This document shows, in pieces, positions 37,687 through 45,356 of a stretch of 64,000 nt of DNA. The position numbers and the translations under genes are program-made. This stretch comes from Streptococcus porci DSM 23759. Lineage in GTDB: Bacteria > Bacillota > Bacilli > Lactobacillales > Streptococcaceae. Under the pieces are notes generated by a model. That model worked only from the letters and a program-made list of their open reading frames with translations, did not search any database and was not told the DNA's origin. Each line of letters begins with the position of its first letter. The stretch's first letter is position 1. The stretch is taken from NCBI RefSeq assembly GCF_000423765.1, contig NZ_KE384090.1, forward strand, positions 127,137 to 191,136. The letters are read 5' to 3'.

Positions 37687-38789
37687 GCTCTCTTAACCTC
37701 ATCACAATATATATTTACTACAATATTTCTATCAAATTCCCGTTCAATCTTTTCACGACCCGCTTTACCCATATCAGCTTTTTCTTCTACAGACAAGTTG
37801 ATAAATTTCTCCATCTGCTCCGCAAGACTGTCAGCATCACCAGTTTCAAAAAGGTATCCTGTTTTGCCCTCATCGATAACATCCATGGTTCCGTTAATCT
37901 TAGAACCGATGCAAGCACGACCCGCAGCAGCACTCTCAAGTAGCACATTAGGGATACCTTCACCACCATGTGACGGAAGAACCGTACAATGACATTGTGC
38001 AATCCAATCATCAAGATCATCACGAAATCCAATGTAATTTACGATGTCTTGGTCGTGATATTCACTAACAATTTTTTTGTACTCTTCTTCCTCATTCCAA
38101 CCTGCAATAATAAATTCAGTATTTGGATATTTTTCCTTGACTTTCTTAGCTGCCGCCAAGTACTCATCAATACCTTTTAGCTTCATTACACGAGCAATAA
38201 AAATAAATCTTGTGACTTCGTCCTCTGGCATAGCTTTAAATACATGCTGTTCCAGGTTACAGCCAGACCCAGGAAGCATTTCATAGTTCTTGCCAACAAG
38301 ATTGTTTTCAACAAAAAAATCTCTATCCCCAGTATTCTGGAAGTAAACCCTATAGCACTTACGAACAGACATCTTATAAAGCACCTTACAAATCTTAGCC
38401 ACCATATTGTCTTTTAAGAAAGTTGCACCAGTACCTGTAATATTACAAATTTGCTTATACTTTTTACCGCTAGCCATAGATCCATAAATATTAGGCTTAA
38501 TTGTATATGAAAAGATAATGTCAGGGTTGATTTCTGGAATCATTTTTTTGTAGAACATAATAAGCTTCGCATCATTTTTGGGGTTAACTCCTCGACGATC
38601 GATATTTGTAAGCACAATATGGCATCCCATTTTCGTAAAAAAATCATTCTCATCCTCTGGAAGGGAAAGATACACTTCATGTCCTTCATCAACTAGCTTC
38701 TGAATCAACTCTTTTCTAAACCAAAACAATGTTTTAAAGTGATTGGAAAGGAACAATACTTTCTTTTTGCTATTCGCTTCTTTTTTCAT
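37683..38789 (-). CDS. glycosyltransferase family 4 (PglA/CapM-like)
   Basis: 368 aa, GT-B. VLFLSNHFKTLFWFRKELIQ at the start, NITGTGATFLKD, the donor-side phosphate-binding region FIFIARVMKLKGIDEYLAA (about 191-209) and EX7E as EGIPNVLLESAAAG (about 277). The pattern fits the PglA-like branch that adds the second sugar (often HexNAc) to the lipid-linked first sugar. Adjacent to, and overlapping by 20 nt, the PglC-like initiating transferase, consistent with acting next. Confidence 0.87.
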   Translation of the reverse strand: MKKEANSKKKVLFLSNHFKTLFWFRKELIQKLVDEGHEVYLSLPEDENDFFTKMGCHIVLTNIDRRGVNPKNDAKLIMFYKKMIPEINPDIIFSYTIKPNIYGSMASGKKYKQICNITGTGATFLKDNMVAKICKVLYKMSVRKCYRVYFQNTGDRDFFVENNLVGKNYEMLPGSGCNLEQHVFKAMPEDEVTRFIFIARVMKLKGIDEYLAAAKKVKEKYPNTEFIIAGWNEEEEYKKIVSEYHDQDIVNYIGFRDDLDDWIAQCHCTVLPSHGGEGIPNVLLESAAAGRACIGSKINGTMDVIDEGKTGYLFETGDADSLAEQMEKFINLSVEEKADMGKAGREKIEREFDRNIVVNIYCDEVKRA

Positions 38790-39384
38790 TTTTCATTTCT
38801 CCAGTTCCACCTTCAACAACACCATCACTCTTAGCAACACTTAAGAAAGTCCCGAAAAAGCACTTTGCATCTAGAATTAAGCCCATATGTTGAACATAAT
38901 ACCCATCCAGTTTTGCTTTAACATCTATTTCCAGTTCGTCACGTCCATTAATCTGTGCCCATCCTGTCAATCCTGGTCGAATATCATTAGCGCCATATTT
39001 ATCTCGCTCTTCAATCAAATCATATTGATTCCACAAAGCTGGCCTAGGACCAACGATAGACATTTCTCCTTTGAAAATATTAAATAATTGAGGTAATTCA
39101 TCAAGACTAGTTTTACGTAAGAAACCTCCCACTTTTGTAATCATTGCGGTTGAATCTTTAAGAAGGTGAGTCGGCATATCTGATGGAGCATCTACATACA
39201 TTGATCGAAATTTATAAATTTGAAAATATTTTTTGCCTTTTCCAACTCGTTTTTGCTTAAAAAGAACAGGGCCCTTTGAATCCAATTTTATAGCGATGAC
39301 AATCACTAATAATATTGGACTCAATAGCACGATTGCTACAGCTGAAATGATAACATCTATGAGCCGTTTAATTCCTAAATACAT
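38770..39384 (-). CDS. short initiating phosphoglycosyl transferase (PglC-like)
   Basis: 204 aa, the small monotopic type without the extra N-terminal helices of WchA/WbaP. One re-entrant hydrophobic helix (KRLIDVIISAVAIVLLSPIL), then KGPVLFKQKRVGKGKKYFQIYKFRSM split by short loops, the catalytic Asp-Glu in KTSLDELPQL (about 94) and GPRPAL. It transfers sugar-1-phosphate from a UDP-sugar to undecaprenyl phosphate, starting the repeat unit. Such short forms often use UDP-dideoxy-HexNAc sugars, which fits the 4,6-dehydratase next door. GGAG lies 7 nt before the ATG. Confidence 0.9.
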   Translation of the reverse strand: MYLGIKRLIDVIISAVAIVLLSPILLVIVIAIKLDSKGPVLFKQKRVGKGKKYFQIYKFRSMYVDAPSDMPTHLLKDSTAMITKVGGFLRKTSLDELPQLFNIFKGEMSIVGPRPALWNQYDLIEERDKYGANDIRPGLTGWAQINGRDELEIDVKAKLDGYYVQHMGLILDAKCFFGTFLSVAKSDGVVEGGTGEMKNEKRSE

Positions 39385-39466
39385 TTTTTACTCCTAATAC
39401 ATATTTTTTGTCTTCTTAAAAGCCAAAATTCCTTTGACTTCCAAGAAAGTAATAGGGACTACTTCC

Positions 39467-41272
39467 TTATTCCTGCTTTGCAAAACTTATCAAGTTTTGT
39501 TTTAAAATCGGCACTTCTAATTCAAGAAGATTTCCAATGAATGCTTCAACTTCTGGTAATGGTTTAGGAGTTACTTTTCCAACAAAAATCTTGTCATGAA
39601 CTTGATTACTTACGCGCTCTTCAGATGACAGAAGTTCCTCATAAAGTTTTTCTCCTGGTCGAATCCCTGATTCGATAATACCAATTTCCTCTACAGTATG
39701 TCCACTGAGTTTAATAACTTTTTTAGCCAAATCAAGGATTTTAACTGGCTCTCCCATATCAAGAACAAAGACTTCGCCACCCTGAGCAAGATACCCTGCT
39801 TGAATTACCAAGCGACTTGCCTCTGGTATGGTCATGAAATAACGTGTCATTCTAAAGTCTGTCACGGTTAATGGACCACCTTTAGCAATCTGATCCTTAA
39901 AGACCGGAACGACACTACCACGGCTGCCTAATACATTACCAAAACGTACTGCCACAAACTGGGTCTTACCTGCTTCATTTAGACCAGTTACAATCATTTC
40001 AGCGACTCGTTTTGTTGCCCCCATAACATTTGGCGGGTTAACAGCCTTATCTGTTGATACCATCACAAACTTAGCAACTCCTGCTGCCTTAGCTGCCTCC
40101 GCTACATTTTTAGTTCCAAAAATATTATTTTTGACAGCCTCTTTAGGATTGTATTCCATCAGTGGCACGTGTTTATGTGCTGCTGCATGATAGACCACAT
40201 CTGGTCGATAATCGTTCATTAAACTAAAAATTAGTTCACGATCTTGAATGTCGGCGATAATTGGTACAATTTCAAACTTATCCTTATACTTATTAGTTAA
40301 CTCACGATGAATTAAGTAAATAGAATTTTCACCATGTCCTAGCAACAACAAGCGTTTTGGAGTAAAATTCGAAATTTGACGACAAATTTCTGAACCTATC
40401 GACCCTCCTGCTCCAGTCACAAGAACTGTTTTACTAGCGAAAAACTCACTAAGTTGGCTTTGGTCAAGGACAACTTCTTTGCGTCCTAATAAGTCTGCAA
40501 TATCAATTTCTTTTAATTGTTTAGTTTTGACATTTCCCAATACCAACTCCTCAACAGGAGGCATAATAGTAACAGGAACATTGATTTCTTGACAGATATC
40601 CAAGATAGCTTCTTGGTCACTGGCAGCGATAGAAGGGATTGCAATGGTAATTTGATCTACTTCTAGCTCTGGAACCAGTCTTGGAATATCATACCGATTT
40701 CCCAAGACTTTTACGCCGTGGAGATAACTACCTTTCTTATTTAAATCTTGATCAAGAATCCCAACAATCTCGATGTCAGTATCTCCGTTTTGAACAGTGC
40801 GGATAAAAAGACTTCCTCCAGAACCTGCTCCAATCACTAACGTTTTCTTCTTTTTAATAATTTTTTCCGATTTATCTTTGTTATTAAACTCGTAGATAAA
40901 TCTCCAAAGAAGCCTTGGTGTAATTACCATAATATAGGAAAGCAAGACACCTAGAAAAATAAATCTCAAACTAAAGGTATTAAAAGCAAAGAAAGAAAAA
41001 CCTGTAAAAAAGAAATAGCTTAGCAGGATAGAAATGGCAACGTATCCGAGACTCCTATAATCCGTAAAACGATTTATCACTGAAAACACTTTAAAAATAT
41101 AGGCTATAATGAGATAAAATAGCGGAATTAAGATAATCGCAACCCTAAAATAATCTCTAGCTATCTGTGTAATAATATCTAAAAAGTCTTGACTTAGATA
41201 CAGTGAACAAATAATCAACAATGTATCCACAACCATTAAAATAATTTTCTTCTGATTACGTGTTAAAGCCAT
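39467..41272 (-). CDS. membrane-bound UDP-HexNAc 4,6-dehydratase (CapD/PglF type)
   Basis: 601 aa: four N-terminal helices (about 10-120), a first Rossmann region (VIGAGSGGSLFIRTVQNG, about 148) and a C-terminal SDR dehydratase domain with LVTGAGGSIGSEICRQI (about 284) and catalytic region MVSTDKAVNPPNVMGATKR (about 406). This is the two-domain PglF/WbpM/CapD form that makes UDP-4-keto-6-deoxy-HexNAc, the precursor of FucNAc, QuiNAc or diamino-trideoxy sugars. No matching aminotransferase is in the window. An 82-nt gap separates it from the next gene; its codon use is more streptococcal than the core. Confidence 0.92.
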   Translation of the reverse strand: MALTRNQKKIILMVVDTLLIICSLYLSQDFLDIITQIARDYFRVAIILIPLFYLIIAYIFKVFSVINRFTDYRSLGYVAISILLSYFFFTGFSFFAFNTFSLRFIFLGVLLSYIMVITPRLLWRFIYEFNNKDKSEKIIKKKKTLVIGAGSGGSLFIRTVQNGDTDIEIVGILDQDLNKKGSYLHGVKVLGNRYDIPRLVPELEVDQITIAIPSIAASDQEAILDICQEINVPVTIMPPVEELVLGNVKTKQLKEIDIADLLGRKEVVLDQSQLSEFFASKTVLVTGAGGSIGSEICRQISNFTPKRLLLLGHGENSIYLIHRELTNKYKDKFEIVPIIADIQDRELIFSLMNDYRPDVVYHAAAHKHVPLMEYNPKEAVKNNIFGTKNVAEAAKAAGVAKFVMVSTDKAVNPPNVMGATKRVAEMIVTGLNEAGKTQFVAVRFGNVLGSRGSVVPVFKDQIAKGGPLTVTDFRMTRYFMTIPEASRLVIQAGYLAQGGEVFVLDMGEPVKILDLAKKVIKLSGHTVEEIGIIESGIRPGEKLYEELLSSEERVSNQVHDKIFVGKVTPKPLPEVEAFIGNLLELEVPILKQNLISFAKQE

Positions 41273-41278
41273 CCTAAA

Positions 41279-42421
41279 CTACTCTCCTAATTCATTTCTC
41301 ACACACTGTAAGGCTGCTGCAATGACTTGGTGCATGTCATAGTAACGGTATTGGCCTAAACGACCGCCAAAAATAACATTCTCCTGTTTTTCAGCCAGTT
41401 TCCTATATTCTTTGTAGAGATGATTGTTTTTGTCGTTATTAACTGGATAGTACGGCTCATCACCTTTTTTCCATGTTATTGAATGTTCTTTAGTTATGAT
41501 TGTCTTTGGTTGTGTACCAAACTCAAAATGCTTATGCTCAATAATACGCGTATAGGGCGTTTCCGCGTCTGTGTAATTAACGACAGCATTGCCTTGGTAG
41601 TTTTCCATATCCAATGTTTCTGTTTCAAAATGGAGGCTCCTATATTCAAGTTCTCCAAGTCTATAATCAAAGAATTGGTCAATCATCCCTGTGAAGACAA
41701 TTTTAGGAAACTCCTTTAGGTACTCCTCTTTCCTGTCAAAGAAATCAACTCCTGTCGCAACATCGATATTGTCATGACTCAGCATTTTTTCAACAATCTG
41801 CGTATAGCCTCCGATAGGAATCCCTTGATAAGTGTCATTGAAATAATTGTTATCGTATGTCAAGCGCACTGGCAGACGGCGAATGATAAAGGCCGGTAGC
41901 TCAGTTGTGGGCTTGCCCCATTGTTTTTCGGTGTAACCTTTGATAAGTTTTTCGTAAATATCTGTACCAACCAAAGAAATAGCTTGTTCTTCTAAGTTTT
42001 CAGGCGTTTTCCCTCGAAGAATTTCACGCTGCTCGTCAATCTTAGACTGAGCCTCTGCTGGTGTTATCACGCCCCAGAGTTTATTAAAGGTATTCATATT
42101 GAAAGGAAGGTTATAAATCTCCCCTTTGTAATTAGCTATTGGTGAATTGGTGTACCGATTAAACTCTGCAAATTGAGTCACATAATCCCAAATCTCTTTA
42201 TCAGATGTATGAAAAATGTGTGCCCCATATTCATGAACTTGAATCCCTTCAACTTCCTTAGTAAAAATATTACCTGCGATATGGTCACGTTTTTCGATAA
42301 CCTGAACTCTTTTTCCTTTTTTAGCTGCTTCATGGGCAAAAATTGCTCCAAAGAGACCTGCACCAACAACTAGATAATCGTATGTAGACGAAGAAGCGTC
42401 CTCCTCTATGCCCCTGAACAC
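41279..42421 (-). CDS. glf: UDP-galactopyranose mutase
   Basis: Converts UDP-Galp to UDP-Galf using reduced FAD. 380 aa: FAD-binding YDYLVVGAGLFGAIFAHEAA after a short extra N-terminus, then RDHIAGN, EYGAHIFHT and the substrate-site WGKPTTELPAFIIRRLPVRL. It starts at a GTG with AGGAG 6 nt upstream; no ATG is available between it and the FAD motif, so the 13-residue extension MFRGIEEDASSST is probably real. It is the first gene of the operon, so the polymer should contain galactofuranose. Confidence 0.95.
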   Translation of the reverse strand: MFRGIEEDASSSTYDYLVVGAGLFGAIFAHEAAKKGKRVQVIEKRDHIAGNIFTKEVEGIQVHEYGAHIFHTSDKEIWDYVTQFAEFNRYTNSPIANYKGEIYNLPFNMNTFNKLWGVITPAEAQSKIDEQREILRGKTPENLEEQAISLVGTDIYEKLIKGYTEKQWGKPTTELPAFIIRRLPVRLTYDNNYFNDTYQGIPIGGYTQIVEKMLSHDNIDVATGVDFFDRKEEYLKEFPKIVFTGMIDQFFDYRLGELEYRSLHFETETLDMENYQGNAVVNYTDAETPYTRIIEHKHFEFGTQPKTIITKEHSITWKKGDEPYYPVNNDKNNHLYKEYRKLAEKQENVIFGGRLGQYRYYDMHQVIAAALQCVRNELGE

Positions 42422-42488
42422 TCTAATCTCCTCTTTTATATAATATGCCTCAGTTAAAGTTATTAACCATGTAATTTATATCTCCAAC

Positions 42489-42517
42489 ATTATATCGTAA
42501 ATATCCAAAAAAATCAA
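42489..42517 (-). promoter_or_regulatory. promoter of the polysaccharide operon (TTGATT-17-TATAAT)
   Basis: TTGATT at 42517-42512, 17 nt, TATAAT at 42494-42489 on the minus strand, about 60 nt upstream of the glf start. It is the only strong promoter I find for the 20-kb operon. Confidence 0.75.
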
Positions 42518-42526
42518 TTTTATACA

Positions 42527-42563
42527 ATAATTATAAAAAAAAAAAAAAAATCCTTATAATTAT
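42527..42563. repeat. 16-nt homopolymer inside a 10-bp inverted repeat
   Basis: ATAATTATAA (42527-42536) and TTATAATTAT (42554-42563) flank an uninterrupted A run (42535-42550; T16 on the operon strand). It ends about 17 nt upstream of the operon's -35. Confidence 0.7.
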
Positions 42564-42651
42564 GACATTCCTAGCTATCTGTTATTCTAATATTCTTCAG
42601 ATTTTCATCACATTCTATCATCAGTATTAAACTTCGGTTTTGTATATTTAT

Positions 42652-42684
42652 AAAAACAAAAGCTAGATATGGCATCTAACTTTT
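42652..42684 (-). terminator. terminator of the AI-2E-family permease gene
   Basis: AAAAGTTAGAT/ATCTAGCTTTT hairpin followed by GTTTTT on the minus strand, 14 nt after the stop at 42699. Confidence 0.75.
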
Positions 42685-42698
42685 GGGGTGTATTATTT

Positions 42699-43820
42699 TT
42701 AAAGTCTTTCTGCGCTTCGTTTTTGCCTTTTACTAACATGATCTTTAACGATTTGATAGAGGCTAGCTGCTAGTGGAACCGCCATCAACATACCTGGAAT
42801 ACCAGCTAAGGCTCCGCCGACTGTGATAGCCATCAAGACCCACATACCTGGAAGACCAATAGACCCCCCTACCACGCGCGGATAGATGAAATTACCTTCA
42901 AATTGTTGCAAAACAACCAAAAAGACCACAAACCAAATAGCTTGACTGAAAGACTGCGTTGCCACCAAAATAAAGCCAATAGTCATCCCGATATAGGCCC
43001 CGACAACTGGAATGATGGCCGTAAACGCAACGAGAACTCCAATCGTTGCCGCATAAGGAAAGCCGAACAAGTTCATACCAAGTGCCGTCAACGTTCCTAA
43101 AATCATAGCTTCGAGTGTCTGACTGACAAAAAATCCATGAAAACGTCTGTTCAAAATCCCAAAGACATAACGAACCTTACTAGCATATTTGCCTAGGTAG
43201 GTATCCACTAAAAGTCCTGCTTGTCTGCCTAGTTGTTCCTTATTTCCTAAGACATATAGAGAAAAAATCAGGCTGACAAAGACATTCAAAAGAGTGGAAG
43301 CAACCGTGGACGCCGAGGTTAGAACACCTGTTAGAAGTGTCAAAACTTGCTGCAAAATCTGCTGACTATAAGAGCTGAGCATTTTGGCTAAATCCGTGTC
43401 TTGCCCCAAATATCCTAGCACTTTAGCCACATATTTGTTGTCGTTCATTTGATTGATCCATTGGTTAAAACCAGAGGTGTCAATCGTTAATAGAGATTTT
43501 AGACTGGAAATCAAGTCAGGCAGGACAATAGAGAAAATCCAGACAATTACCACAACAAAGGTCAGATAAGCCAGAATCATAGACAAACCGCGTTTGAAGC
43601 CCTCTGCTTTTGTCCCATCTAAAAGCATACCAAAAAGACGCTCGTAAGCAGACATGGCAATATTGACCACGTAGGCAATGGCAGCCCCAATCAGGAAGGG
43701 CTGACTCGCAGACCAGATGGTCCCGATAAAATGTGCACCCGTCTGCCAGTAGGTCTGAACCATATAACAGAGAGTAAAGGTCACAATAATGTAATAAACA
43801 TGCTTCTTTTCAAAATTCAT
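42699..43820 (-). CDS. AI-2E transporter family (PerM/UPF0118) permease
   Basis: 373 aa with about eight helices and the family layout: two N-terminal helices, a long outer/inner amphipathic segment (about 100-150), then the conserved C-terminal block FPYAATIGVLVAFTAIIPVV and GSIGLPGMWVLMAITVGGAL (about 325). Members move small molecules or ions; the AI-2 role is not general and is not assigned here. An extended -10 TGGTATAAT ends 6 nt before the ATG and overlaps the end of the SGNH gene, so the message is probably leaderless. Confidence 0.87.
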   Translation of the reverse strand: MNFEKKHVYYIIVTFTLCYMVQTYWQTGAHFIGTIWSASQPFLIGAAIAYVVNIAMSAYERLFGMLLDGTKAEGFKRGLSMILAYLTFVVVIVWIFSIVLPDLISSLKSLLTIDTSGFNQWINQMNDNKYVAKVLGYLGQDTDLAKMLSSYSQQILQQVLTLLTGVLTSASTVASTLLNVFVSLIFSLYVLGNKEQLGRQAGLLVDTYLGKYASKVRYVFGILNRRFHGFFVSQTLEAMILGTLTALGMNLFGFPYAATIGVLVAFTAIIPVVGAYIGMTIGFILVATQSFSQAIWFVVFLVVLQQFEGNFIYPRVVGGSIGLPGMWVLMAITVGGALAGIPGMLMAVPLAASLYQIVKDHVSKRQKRSAERL

Positions 43821-43826
43821 ATTCTG

Positions 43827-43835
43827 ATTATACCA
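43827..43835 (-). promoter_or_regulatory. extended -10 promoter, leaderless arrangement
   Basis: TGGTATAAT (43835-43827) then CAGAAT and the permease ATG at 43820. No Shine-Dalgarno sequence can be placed downstream of the predicted start. Confidence 0.55.
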
Positions 43836-43838
43836 TAA

Positions 43839-44462
43839 TTATGTCAGATAAGGGCGAAGAGTATCTGCAAGTCGCTGATAAGCCAACTGGCTCAAGTGAA
43901 GGCCGTCGGTTGTTGACTCTAGCGACAACTGCTGCTCATCATTGAGAAAAAGACTGTAGAGATTGATAAATTCCAGACCTGGTAAGTTTTCAAGAGCGCT
44001 ATTCAAGGCCTGAATATCACGATTATTCCTAATTTTGACGGTTTTGGAAAAAGCTGGCGCTTCATTAACTGGGAGAACAGATATCACGTAGATGTCTGCT
44101 TGACAAGCCATGAGGCGAAGCTGGCTCACCAGCTCTGCTATTTTCCCCACCGTATCGGCTACCGAGTAGCCCATACCCAAATCGTTAATACCAATCATAA
44201 GGAAAATTTTGCTTGGTGAAAGAGCAAGGATCTGCTCGTCCATATGTGCAAGCAGCCAACCAGTATCCGTCCCTGCAATCCCTCGGTTGATTAGAGGTAA
44301 CTCTCTACCCAGATACTTTTTCAAAGGAAAAAATTCGGTGATTGAATCTCCGACAAAGACTATCCCCCCTGGAGGAATAGACGTATTTTCAGCTGTGAAC
44401 TGAGCTAGACGCTTTTGATGATAGACAGCTAACTCTGGAGTGATGACTTCTGCTTCAAACAT
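43839..44462 (-). CDS. SGNH/GDSL hydrolase family protein
   Basis: 207 aa. Block I GGIVFVGDSITEF (catalytic Ser, about 33), a Gly in NRGIAGTDT, Asn in MIGINDLGMG, and block V DGLHLSQLAY with the Asp-His pair. These are the four SGNH blocks of esterases or acyl-hydrolases; the substrate is unknown, and no signal peptide is present, so it is cytoplasmic. The frame is open to 44627, but that part lies inside the preceding gene. The ATG at 44462 has GGGAGGG upstream and starts 1 nt after the HAD stop. Confidence 0.88.
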   Translation of the reverse strand: MFEAEVITPELAVYHQKRLAQFTAENTSIPPGGIVFVGDSITEFFPLKKYLGRELPLINRGIAGTDTGWLLAHMDEQILALSPSKIFLMIGINDLGMGYSVADTVGKIAELVSQLRLMACQADIYVISVLPVNEAPAFSKTVKIRNNRDIQALNSALENLPGLEFINLYSLFLNDEQQLSLESTTDGLHLSQLAYQRLADTLRPYLT

Positions 44463-44463
44463 G

Positions 44464-45270
44464 TTATTTCCCTCCCAAAAAGCTTTCCAAAACTCGTAAA
44501 ACGCCATCCTCAGTATTAGCAGGTGCCATAAAATTCGCCACTTTCTTAACGACATCTGTTGCATTTGCCATAGCGTAAGACTGGTCGACCAAGGATAACA
44601 TTTCAAGATCATTAGCGCTATCACCAAAAACCATGATTTCTGAAGGAGAAATCTGCCACTCTTTCATCAAAAATTTCAGTCCCACGGCCTTATGTACTGC
44701 CTTGGGTAATATATCGAAGCAATTAAATCCCGTCTCCACCAGTCGTAAATTTGTTCCAGCAAGACGCTGCGAAATCATTGCCGTTTTACGGTTGAAGTCC
44801 TCTTCAACTTGCATGGTAATTCGGTAAATCGGCTGATTGGCAACCTGATTGAGATGAGGGATGACTTCCATTCGGTTGAAGAATGGTGAGAGGAGATTTT
44901 TTTGCTCAACTGGCAGGCTGCTCAAGATATAAATCCTATCTTTTCCAGACAAAAAGAGATGCTCATCAGAAAATGAGTCCTCTAAAAAGTCTAGTAACTG
45001 CTCCTGCTCGGTCATGTCCATAAAAAGCGAGTACAATTCTTCTCCACGATGGACAAGCTGAGCCCCATTTTCAGCAATAAAGGTCAGCTGATTAGCGTGA
45101 TTAGGAAAGAGATCTGTCAGTCGCTTCATATTATTGCCAGTAGCGATAACAAGAGGAATCTCGCGCTTTTTTAACTCTGTAAAAACTCTTGCGAACCTCT
45201 CTTCATTATAACTATTATAGCCACTAAGAAAGGTCCCGTCCATGTCGGTTACAACCATTTTAAGTGTCAT
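44464..45270 (-). CDS. Cof-type HAD family phosphatase
   Basis: 268 aa. HAD motif I VVTDMDGTFLS (8-18), motif II VIATGNN, a C2B cap domain (about 90-190), motif III Lys in PKAVHKAVGLKFL and motif IV FGDSANDLEML. Such enzymes dephosphorylate sugar phosphates, FMN or similar metabolites; substrate not readable. AAGGAG lies 8 nt before the ATG. It is co-transcribed with the SGNH hydrolase one nucleotide downstream. Confidence 0.9.
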   Translation of the reverse strand: MTLKMVVTDMDGTFLSGYNSYNEERFARVFTELKKREIPLVIATGNNMKRLTDLFPNHANQLTFIAENGAQLVHRGEELYSLFMDMTEQEQLLDFLEDSFSDEHLFLSGKDRIYILSSLPVEQKNLLSPFFNRMEVIPHLNQVANQPIYRITMQVEEDFNRKTAMISQRLAGTNLRLVETGFNCFDILPKAVHKAVGLKFLMKEWQISPSEIMVFGDSANDLEMLSLVDQSYAMANATDVVKKVANFMAPANTEDGVLRVLESFLGGK

Positions 45271-45312
45271 AGAAAACTCCTTTTTTGCTATTATATCAGA
45301 AATCAGCCATTA

Positions 45313-45347
45313 ACAAAAAGAACTACCTTCATTGAAATAAAGGTAGT
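45313..45347 (-). terminator. topA terminator
   Basis: ACTACCTT/AAGGTAGT stem with a CTTTTTG tail on the minus strand, 9 nt after the topA stop. Confidence 0.8.
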
Positions 45348-45356
45348 CCTCCTGAA

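Noticed and set aside
44463-44627. N-terminal extension of the SGNH hydrolase
   Set aside because: It lies wholly within the coding sequence of the HAD gene. The ATG at 44462 has a strong ribosome site and directly precedes the GDS motif at normal distance.
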